A stretch of 64,000 nt of DNA from the NCBI GenBank assembly GCA_020466095.1, contig CM035808.1:45171793-45235792 (forward strand), given 5' to 3'. Below, piece by piece: positions 54,601 to 64,000 of the stretch (positions are counted from its first letter, which is position 1; each line of letters opens with the position of its first letter). The notes under the pieces were generated by a model, which saw only the letters and a program-made list of their open reading frames with translations, was not told where the DNA came from and ran no database searches. This DNA is from Chlorops oryzae (lineage: Eukaryota > Arthropoda > Insecta > Diptera > Chloropidae). The translations under genes were made by a program, and so were the position numbers.

Positions 54601-55524
54601 CGTCTATACGATAATTTTTGAAGTTGGTATGTGGGATGTTCAAAAGTTAGACAAGCTAGAAAGAGTCAAATTGTATCGAATCTTAACGTGCCATCTATAT
54701 GAAAAATGTCCATATGCTGTTTCTCAAAACGTATCGTAAAGTAAAGTGACGGGCGAACCTATCGAATTTATATTTTTGACGTGCCAGCTGATACGTTTAG
54801 AAAATTATTAGTATGTAGAGTCACCGCTCCTTTCTTTTTGACTGGGAAACAACTCATAAGTTGCCGTGGTTTGGCTATGTGCTATATGTCAGCCACGTCA
54901 TTATACGATATGACACGATACGCTAAGCTAAAACACGATGCACATAAGAAAAACATGCAAATAAATAAAAATATTATTTCAAAGCTGATACTTTACTTTC
55001 GCTTATACTGAGCTGTTAAGTAATCAAAAAATATTCAGTACGCGGGGTTGATATGTGACTTTTCGGATTAACTTCGACAGAGAAAGTAATATTTCAATTT
55101 TTATGCAAATTAATTGGGAGAACAGCTGATTGCAGTTAATTTTTTAGAGGTAACACGGACACCGACTTCAAAAGTGCACTGTATTTGGAATATTTTGAAG
55201 AATTTAAAAAGATTCAATTGCTCCCCTTCATTTCGCAAGTATTTGCTGGGGGTTTTTTTTTACTGTAGAGTTAATTGGCAGGGACCCAACTAGGTCCATA
55301 TATAACAGTATTTACTGCATATCTGAGTACAATAGCTCTCAATCGAGGCAAGTTGGGCGATTACACAGCTTTTCCCTTATCGATATTGCGATACCGATAT
55401 CCTCTACCATCTCTAATCGAAATTGACCGTCATTGAGCAGCTGTCAGTTTAGCCGGGTATTTTACAAAACTCAATAAACTTTATTTTTCGGTTTATACAT
55501 TTTGTGTGGGTCCAAAAATCAAAA

Positions 55525-56296
55525 ATGACAGTTACTGACTTCATGCACTATGTCGCTGTTGGTAATCCCGTTAGCAAGGCCGTTATTACGAAAACAAGTT
55601 CCTTAATCTCAAGAACAGTAATTCCTTTTGATTTAATAAATCCCATATTCTTAAGTCTTTAGCGAAGATATGTGTATCGTCTGTCTGTATCGTTTTATTT
55701 AATAATTTGATTTTATTTTAACTCTTTCAGAAACCACACGTCCCAGCGCAAGCAGATATGACCAAGCATGCGGTTAAGACCGTTCTTCCATCAATACGTC
55801 AGCTTGCAGGACGGCACTACAATTTCGTACGCCGTAAGTATAATTTTTTTGCAGTGAACTCTCATTGAATAATGAACTAAACTTGATATGTACATGAATA
55901 TGTAAATAGTTGCTGGTCTCAGTGGAGCATCGGCTGTAATCCTAGGCGCTATTGGCAGTCACTCAGTGTTGAATCAGGAAAAGAACGATGGGAAAGCTAT
56001 ATTCGAGACAGCTAATAGATTTCATTTCTTCCATTCGTTGGCTCTGATGGGCGCGCCTATGGCGAAGTATCCCGTTTTGGTACTATTTCTTTTATCATTC
56101 TTCAATTTTAAGTGATTGTTTCGATTAAAAATTTTCTATTTTTTACTTTCAGACTGGATTGTTAATGTTCACGGGAATGCTAATGTTTTCTGGAACTCTA
56201 TACTACCGGGCGTTTACTGGAGAGAAAACATTTGCCCGTTACGCGCCAATTGGTGGTTCGTGCCTTATAATGGCTTGGCTAACTTTCCTTCTTTAG
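55525..56296 (+). CDS. TMEM256 / DUF423 family membrane protein
   Basis: Four exons, 55525-55617, 55731-55833, 55910-56079 and 56153-56296, are phase-consistent and give 169 residues to TAG. The DUF423 core is clear: a small-residue helix (LAGLSGASAVILGAIGSHSV), the ETANRFHFFHSLALMGA segment typical of the family, and two further helices (TGLLMFTGMLMFSGTLYYRA and APIGGSCLIMAWLTFLL). About four membrane segments in all. The N-terminal 65 residues are soluble and specific to the animal form. The biochemical role of the family is not known. AATAAA is at 56485-56490. Confidence 0.88.
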
Positions 56297-56603
56297 TTTT
56301 CCCTACAAGTTAAATGAAATCGTTGTTTTTTTTATTATTCATATTTGATGCTAAAAGAACTGTTTGTACTATATAAATATAGATGTAAGAAAATATGTAG
56401 TGTCTAAATACAATATCGTGCGGTTCTAACGGCATAATTTTATCTAAATTTATTTTATGGAGTTGGTTTTGATAATGAAGATAAAATAAATTTTTTAAAA
56501 TACCAATTTTGTTTTTCTGTTTTCGAAAGTTGTCCTCATTAATGGGCTGCATTCAGTTGATGAATTTTGCTCCAACTTAGTACTAAGATTTTATATTGTT
56601 TGA

Positions 56604-58161
56604 ATGACACAATACAACGGTGTGTGTTTTTTTTACAAATTAAACTCAAAAAAAGAAAAAAATTTACACGCCTTCCATAAAAAAATTCCAAATTGTTCTA
56701 AAGGCATTTCTCAAGCTGTAGTCTGTTCTCCCGCAGTTCACTCCAAAATACCACCATATTGTAAGTGATGAAAATAATTTAACACCGCTATTATGAATAT
56801 TATTTTACCAGTTTCAATAGAAATTTGTATGGAAACTGGGGGAAAAGTTCAATTCTTCAGAATAGAATGGGTCTACGTTTTAAGTTTAAAAATTTTCGAA
56901 ATTCTCGCTCTCTTCTTATTATCTTCCGAAAGTGCTCAGAATGGAAGATTTTTTTTTTTCAGATCCATAGGAGAAAATACGCCGGGAATATTAGGAGTCG
57001 AGCTGCATAATTTAAAAAAAAAGGCAATGCCTATAAAGGATATCGAAAAGATAATGAATCATTGTCCGAAATTACAAAAAAATCCTCAAACACCATTAAT
57101 TTGCATGTTAACTGATAACCCTTGCATTACCCTCATTTAATTAATATTAACTTATTCGTCGCGATTTTGAAATGCTCGTGCCTGCCAGCATATTTGATCA
57201 ATGGTGTATGTTGGTTTGTTGCTCCCGCAAGTGATATAAAAACATGTTAAATGAGATAAGGTATTTCATCAACATATGAATCACTCTATTAATAAATCTC
57301 CAACAAGAGTCTTTCAAAGACTTTTTACGTTTCATTGGCCTTTAAGAAAAAATTAGTCATTTAAAAATTATAAATAAATTGAATTCAAGCTATTAAATCA
57401 TATACATATGTATAGGAGTAAAGCAACTTATCAATGGGTCCTTAAAAAGGGAAAATTATTACTCACAGCACAAGCTAATCATAGTTTAATCGTGGCTAAC
57501 ATTAAATTTTCTTTCAACATTAATTTTGTCCTTTTTCGAGACGTTTTAATAACTCTATTTATATAAAATGGAGATTAAAGCTTTATAGCACCGCTTGTCT
57601 TCATAAATCTAAATACAGAACTAAAGTCGTATAGGCTTATTTATTTATTCATTGAAGAGTAAATGTGAAAATGACAATGTTTAGTGTCCCTCGTGAGTCT
57701 GTAATTTGTTTAAAACTGTACAGCATCGAATACAATTCGTTTCTCTTGCTCTCGTTAGTGGACTTTAAATGATGTCTTATAATTTTTATTTCTGAATTAT
57801 TGCCTTAAGTGCAAAAGTTGTATTTACTTAATTTAAATTGAAATTCATATGAAAAATTAAAAATAAACAGCCTAAATGCAAAACACTTTGTTAACTGTGC
57901 CTAACCAATACAAAGCATCACGTCTTTGTGCTGATAATCGTCCAAACGCAACGAGTTCACTTAAGATTGTTCGCTTTTTTTTTTAGACACAATTCCGATA
58001 ACTGTGATGGAGGAGATATAACTGGAGCATTTATCTTGGAAAAAATAAAAAATAATGTAAATTTTGAATTTGACACTCCCCCTCAGTACTTAGCGTGTGA
58101 AGACATTCGTAATGGAAATGAACCTGACTACTTAATTATAGATGATCTGAAGAATATCTGA
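56604..58161 (+). CDS. Putative four-exon gene of unknown function
   Basis: A consistent model: 56604-56760 (ATG, 52 codons plus one base, good GTAAGT donor), 56812-56883, 56971-57106 and 57987-58161, total 540 nt, 179 residues, ending TGA. Recognisable segments are IPNCSKGISQAVVCSPAVHS, then EICMETGGKVQFFRIEW, GILGVELHNLKKKAMPIKDI, and FILEKIKNNVNFEFDTPPQY with the end PDYLIIDDLKNI. The first and last exons are the most convincing. The second donor (GTTTAA) and third donor (GTTAAC) are weak, and the middle could be read differently. There are no transmembrane segments. It starts about 310 bp after the TMEM256 stop on the same strand. I do not recognise the family. Confidence 0.4.
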
Positions 58162-61100
58162 CATTTGTATTTGTGCTTAGACTATTTCATCATGATAAAG
58201 TAAAATGTTTTTCTTGAGAAATTTTTAATTGTAGTAAGAATTTTGGTTTCGGAAAAATGAATTAATGAAGGACTTGCTGCAGCTGTGAGAAATCAATCCT
58301 CAACTTATTGAAAGACACTGCGTAGTATACGTAACGTAACGGCATGCAGGCCCGCTGAGTGCCATGCGAGAAAAATACTAGTTTTTTAAGGTTTTCTAAG
58401 ATTGTTGCAAACAGTTCGATTTACAAATGTGACAAAAACTGATTGAATGATATGAAAGGGGTTAATTGGGTCTGTTGACAGAACTGATTTCGGATTGAAA
58501 ATTTCTTTTGTCAACAGTCTGCTAGCACAAAGCGTGAGCTTCGCTGGAGTGTTGGAAGTTTTTGAAATATATTATTTCTTGTGCCTTGTCTCTTGAGCTG
58601 GGTTGAATCACGGGGTCTTTAAATTCTTTGAATAAAGTGGCAAAAAATATTTTGTCAAGAAAATTCGAAAAAATATATGTAAGCTTTAAAAATTAATAGC
58701 TTATAATCGAATAAAAAAAGATAGTATAAAGCAAAAAGGTTTGGATAAAAGTGCTGTGAATGTTAAACAAAAAATTATTTTAAATTGAATAAAAATATTC
58801 TGTAAATCAGATAGAAAACATTCCATATATTCCAAATTTATTCACAAAAAATACTTACGCAATCAACAGGAAAGAAGATCAACGACCCAAACAGTTGAGC
58901 TCTTCAAAATTAATATCGAAACAGTTTTTTAATACTTAATATTATTATAAAAAATTAGAACCAAAGTTATATAAAAACTTTAAAAAAATTAGTAATAAGA
59001 TAAGTAATAATAAAAATATAAAAATTTATACTAAAATATCGATATAAATAATACTAATAAAAAAAAATAAAATATAAAAATAATAATAAAAATAATAATG
59101 GAAATATAATGAAAAAATAATGAAAAGAAAAATAAAAAATAATGAAAATAAAAATTAAAAAATAATGAAAAAATAATGAAAATAATAATGAAAAATAATG
59201 AAAAAAATAATAGTAATATTAATAATTAAAAAAAGGAAACAAAATTAAAACAAAAATATTATATTTTTTTCAACAATCACACTGCATAAGCTTCTAACGA
59301 CTCAATATTTGAAATGCGATGAAAAATGAACTATAATCTGAATGGTATTTGTTTTATTTAAAATAAAATAAAAACCGTGGGAATCTGCCATAAGTAGCCC
59401 GATCTATATTATATTCTACCACATATTGCAATGCGATGAAAATATGATAAAGCAAAGTTGTCCCCATAAATTCCAGATGAATGAAGCAGTCAAGTGGGCT
59501 CGTTATTTTTACGTTAACGTCAACGACTTTTTCTACTTTTATTTTTAACTTTTTAAAGTAATATGAAAAAACAAAAGCTTTCTTTTGTATCACATGGAAA
59601 AAAAGGGGTAGGGTAAGTGTATTTGTATTTAAGCCGTATGCAAACAATTTGGGCTTAGAGAAGCAAATAATAAATGCTGAGATAAGTTAACACCCAGCCA
59701 TGACGCTATATTGTGATAAACAGGTTGAAAAATACGGTAAAAAGAAGAATTTACTTAAATGAGTTGGTAATTAAGTGACTCTGCACTGAATTTCGGTCGG
59801 AATATAAACAAAAATAGCCGAATTACAGTGTAACATCAAAACAATGAAACAATAAAATTATAAAGGTTTTCTCTATATGGAAAAATTTTTAGAAATCGAT
59901 TTGCCGGATAAGGATTAATGTTCAATCTACCCAATATAATGATTGAATATGGCGACAATGTATTTGTCAAGAGCCCAGTTACCTAGCAAGCAGTCTAAAT
60001 TCTGATGGTATTATATATGGTTCCTAATTCGGATTCGGATCCTTCATAATGAGCTCTTTTAGGAGTCTTATAGCGCGCGATTCTCTTCCAGCTTCCTGTC
60101 AACCAACATGAGTCCGATTCATGCATGAAAGGAGTCTTTAAAAGAGGCATATATGACTCTAATATAACTATCATATTTGACCCTAGTTTCCAAATATATA
60201 TGGTCCATTTATTAGTTTGGGGCTAGCGTACTATTTTTTTATTTATGTGTGCATGCGTGGCTTACAAAATACTACAAAGCTACAATAATTATACTCGTAT
60301 ATACTTACTTACAATTTTATATATTCTTGAGTCCCCATTTCTTATATAATTTCGGACTCATTTCGGAATCATATGTTGAAGCCTCATATTTTTCACATAT
60401 TTCTAAATTATTTCGGACTCACAAATATGATCACTTCTAAAATATTTGCTGGGGATAAAAGGTAATCCATCACCTATTCGAAATGTTTTATATCCAGTAG
60501 GGAAAAAAGTCTTTAGGGGAACTTTTTACGACCAATTGGGTCGTGGGGCTTCTGGTCCCCTCTGATCTATGCTAACAAGGTCATACAGTCAACTTTTCAT
60601 GTTGTTAATAAACGCCACTACCATTTCGATTCCTTACCCAATCTTCAGTAGGTACTGTTAAACTGTTAGTTTGAGTCCGCGGGTTCGCCAAACCCGTAAC
60701 CATCTAAGGATGGTCCCCTAGCTGGAGTTTATGTAAATGACTACAATGTCCTTTATAATTACAAAACTTGATTTAAGAAATATTTTCCCGCCTTACGATT
60801 CGCTGTATTGAGATTGCACTGTAGTATCGAAGCTAGTATCACTTGCCATAAAAATTCGTCAGAGATTACCAAAATATTCCAAAAACTTCTGACAAATTGT
60901 TTATTTGTTTCAAAGTTGCTCTTTAATTTTATGATCCCTCAACAAATGATTTTTATATGAAAACTCCTTCTGTTTTTTCACCACGGCTAACCCCGACCGA
61001 CGATAGTTGTTACTATGCTGATAGCAATTAGCATAAACTTTTGTTTGTTATTTTCTTTTTTTTTTATCAGCAAAGGAAAACTTTCTAACAAATAATTGGA

Positions 61101-61399
61101 ACTTTCGATTTAAATCTTTTGGATTTTGTTTTAATTTAAAATTATTTTAGCCCACAAATTTCTTGGCCTTGGACTTAGCTTGATTCTTCGCCATTTCTTT
61201 TCACTCTTTATTTGCAATAAAATCGTATTTTTAAATTTATTTCCTTGCTTTGTTTCTTCATATTGCCATCGTAATTATCAAAGAATAGGTACATACATAT
61301 ATGATCGGCCTGCTAGCCGGGTTCATTCGTGTTTGTCTAATGCTCGTCGAATTAACGAACATAGCTGGGTATATGTGTGTATAATCGCGGTGGTATAGG
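58162..61399. other. Intergenic, A+T-rich
   Basis: No gene was identified. At 58985-59260 there is a low-complexity AAT/AATAATG tract. At about 60340-60455 there is a repeat with TTTCGGACTCA and TATTTGCTGGGG, related by eye to 8775-8865. A 15-codon minus-strand ORF at 61147-61194 is noted under findings. Confidence 0.5.
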
Positions 61400-61440
61400 T
61401 ATAAATAAAAGCTAAGACAATTCTCGACCGATGATCAGTT
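61400..61440 (+). promoter_or_regulatory. Core promoter: TATA box and initiator
   Basis: TATAAATA at 61400-61407 is followed by TCAGTT (61435-61440), an arthropod initiator match. Spacing from the first T of the TATA box to the initiator A (61437) is 37 bp, slightly long. It precedes an exon-like leader with a good donor. Confidence 0.5.
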
Positions 61441-61702
61441 AGTCGGGAGCATACATGTAAAGCGAAGAGAGTTTATATCTCTGCCGTTCGGTATATCCTT
61501 CTTACCGCGAATACTTTAAGGATTAATCAAGCAACGGAAACGGTTAAAATTTGAATAATTTTTTTATTTTTTGAAAGCTTTTGTGACAAGTGAGAAGTGT
61601 AAACGGGTTTCTTTAAGTGAAGAATTGAAAAATAACCAATCATTTTAAAGTTTAAATACGTTAAAGTTGTAAACGAAGTGCGTAAAACCGATTTATCGAC
61701 AG
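61437..61702 (+). other. Probable non-coding first exon of a gene running past the window
   Basis: From the initiator to a GTAAGAAA donor at 61703 (preceded by ATCGACAG) there is no ATG-led frame of note. This fits a 5' UTR exon. No coding exon is recognised in the remaining 2.3 kb, so the first intron would be long. Confidence 0.4.
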
Positions 61703-61960
61703 GTAAGAAAACGAAAATATTTATTTAGATGTTTTAAATTGTGGAAAACAAGTATGACGCCCTTCAAGTTGAGTTTTAAAATGGCACTACGAATAATATA
61801 AAAGACAATAGAATTAATAGTCAAAGCCTTGTTTTGGAAAGCTTAGTAATTTTTTTAGATGGAAAATTAAATAAATTATTCTCGATGATAATGTATTTAA
61901 GTTGATGTGTTTACCTCTTCTGATTGAACGTCTTAACTTGATTTTATTTTTGCTGTACTT

Positions 61961-62124
61961 GCCTGGTGCCCATATTGCAGGAATTCTTTTAACTATTCAA
62001 CACATGCAAACATATGGAAACAGTTTCAATCAAGTACGCTTTTGATTGTAAAAGGTTGCATATGTTTGGATGTTTGGAATATATCTGTGCAGGAATTTCT
62101 GGTGCAGGAAATTGTGAACCAGGC
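61961..62124. mobile_element. MITE, GCCTGATTT family, copy 2
   Basis: The ends GCCTGGT and ACCAGGC are inverted. The core has ACACATGCAAACATATGG and an inverse-like CATATGTTTGGATGTTT, shared with the element at 22052-22210. Confidence 0.55.
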
Positions 62125-64000
62125 ATAAATAAATATATATATTAAATAAAAACAATACGTATTCCGAAGCAATTAAATTAGTTGAATTTTAAATGTCTTA
62201 AAAAGAAACTTAAAAGTAAATTTATAATAAGAATTGTAAGCCAAGTAAACGCTTATATTTGACTTATATTTGATATTCGATTAATTAATATGTTAAAAAT
62301 TTTCTAAATATTTCCCACCATTAATTTAAATTTGTATGTGTGAATTGATTTTGACATTAGCTTGAAGCTTTTCAAAGCACATAATGTTTTCTAATCATAA
62401 ATTGAAAGACCTTTTTAGCTACGATCATGCCTGATAATTGCGTATTATAACGAATTATATTGATTTTACTGCAAATCAGACGTGATTAGTTTTGTTCTTT
62501 GTCTGCAAATGGTTCGGCAGGGAATGATTTAATAGAAAGATTTCTTTCATTTCTATGGAAAAACTGCGTAATAATATCTGATTTAATTCATCTGAAAAAG
62601 GTTCTGAAAATCTGTAATTAATTCCATAAGAACTTGTTAATATTTTAACCTTTTTTTGATTTTTCATTAACATTTTCCTGAATAGACTTTGGGGCTGCAA
62701 TTAATATTAAAATGAAAATTACTTTTAATGAGTTTTAGGGCTTAAATCAAAAACTATTAGGGACATTATTGATGGGATTTACCTTCGGAGACCTTTACGG
62801 AAAGTTGTTATTATTTAAAATGCCAACAAATCAGAAATTAGTAGATAAGATTTCTATTTTTCATGACATTGCATTTTTAAGGAATTTAAGCCAGTGCTCC
62901 ATTTCGTAGGTATGGACATGTCTCTAAATATCAAGAACATCTGTTATAAATTTTTTAGATCAACAATAGCAGTTTGAGCTTAGTACAGTTGTGTCAAATG
63001 TATTTAATTGAAAAAAAATTCTATGTTGGAAGATTCCAAATGCAAGTGTGGCTCAGATATCTGTTTCCATATTAAAAGATTGATTACAAAACAATGATAT
63101 TCGAAGCTTTGAAAAGGAGGAAGAATGAAAAAAAGAACGAAGCTTTTAATTAAAAAATTATTTGCCTTTACAATGAAATTGCATTTTCGATATCAATTAC
63201 TTACACCAGAAGCAATTCTAGGCGAATATCTGGAAGATATCCGAGGAAATATCAAGATAAACAATTTCTCATATAATATTTTCAGTTTTAATTATCGGAG
63301 TGCGTTGCTATGCATTTATGTGATCAATAAATAAATAGAATGTTCTCACTTTTCCGGAAAAGCTTGGGAACATTGAAATTGTTTTAATTTGGCGTCCCAG
63401 AAACTCGGCTATGCTGGGAGAAGAGATGTTATGTCATGATTGATGTTAAGGGTTAAAAGCTTTTGCCTACCTATTTTTTCTCTTCTACTAAATGTTTTAA
63501 AATTAAAATTCTCTGAGAAGTTGAGGAAGCTCCTATATGTATAAGAAAACACGTATTCGTTTTTCTGTGGCTTCCAAGGACGGGGAACTTATAGCCGTAG
63601 GTACAGGTTAGATAGATTCAATTAACATTAATAAAGATACATCTACGATAAATGTATGATCAATGACCTCATACGAACTTCATATGGCCTCAGTCAGGCG
63701 CGCAGCCAGGGGGGATTTTGGGGGTTCAAACACCCCCCCCCCCCCCCAAATTGAGGAAAAAATACACCACACAGCTTACATTTCTACATCGCCGTCCTAC
63801 AAACTCTTTTATTAAGTTTTATGATGCAATAATTTTAGTTCTTGACCGAATTTCCTCTTTGAATGATCAAAATGTGTCAAGTCAGTCTAATTTATTAAAA
63901 TGTGCCTTACAAAAAGGCGAATTTCTTATATCTCTTCATTGTATAAACCAAGTTTTTAGTTACACATTTGTTCTATGTAAATATTTACAAGGTAGAAACA
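62125..64000. other. Presumed intron or intergenic DNA at the right edge
   Basis: No coding exon is recognised. A 15-base C run at 63733-63747, preceded by GCGCAGCCAGGGGGG and GGGGGTTCAAAC, looks like the edge of an unidentified transposon. Confidence 0.4.

Noticed and set aside
54781..55011. 76-residue plus-strand ORF
   Set aside because: No domain, no splice-compatible neighbours, and it begins just past the foldback element region; treated as chance.
58985..59260. AAT-rich tract as a replication origin or matrix attachment region
   Set aside because: Only low complexity supports it; such tracts are common in this genome.

Overview
The window is nuclear DNA of a higher fly (Diptera, Brachycera). 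It is A+T rich, its genes are split by short GT-AG introns, its intergenic and intronic DNA is crowded with transposon remnants, and its recognisable proteins are close to Drosophila ones. The species is not clear from the sequence; the different gene neighbourhood and heavy repeat load suggest a fly outside the melanogaster group.

Layout. 1-11.4 kb: repeats, including a 5'-truncated Ty3/gypsy-type retroelement with integrase and a 3' LTR (about 1345-2863), a ~113-bp tandem array and simple repeats; no host gene seen. 11.4-31.7 kb (+): most of Ptp10D, a receptor tyrosine phosphatase with fibronectin type III repeats, one transmembrane helix and a single phosphatase domain; only the signal-peptide exon is missing. 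Its 3' end has two alternative terminal exons. One ends in a UGA-C stop followed six bases later by a perfect 17-bp RNA hairpin and about 320 codons of extension, the layout expected for programmed stop-codon readthrough; the extension carries a single-base frame break in a GGT tract. 31.7-44.5 kb: repeat-rich DNA with a hAT transposase relic and several intact MITEs. 44.6-49.1 kb: TBCK (-, nine exons, pseudokinase-TBC-rhodanese), with a possible tiny + strand gene ending 8 bp from its stop. 49.6-50.7 kb: repeats. 50.98-52.08 kb (+): a putative small tail-anchored membrane protein with an in-frame UAG. 52.85-53.86 kb (-): RpS2, with an intron in its 5' UTR and a TOP-like start. 55.5-56.3 kb (+): a TMEM256/DUF423 membrane protein. 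56.6-58.2 kb (+): a putative four-exon gene of unknown function. 61.4-61.7 kb (+): a TATA/Inr promoter and apparent non-coding first exon of a gene that continues past the window.

The genes do not form a pathway. Ptp10D acts at the cell surface, TBCK in vesicle traffic and TOR-related growth control, RpS2 in the 40S ribosomal subunit, and the TMEM256 protein in a membrane. The most interesting features are the readthrough module of Ptp10D, the UAG-interrupted small gene, and MITE insertions whose target-site duplications can be read exactly, one of them inside a transposase whose reading frame resumes on its far side.
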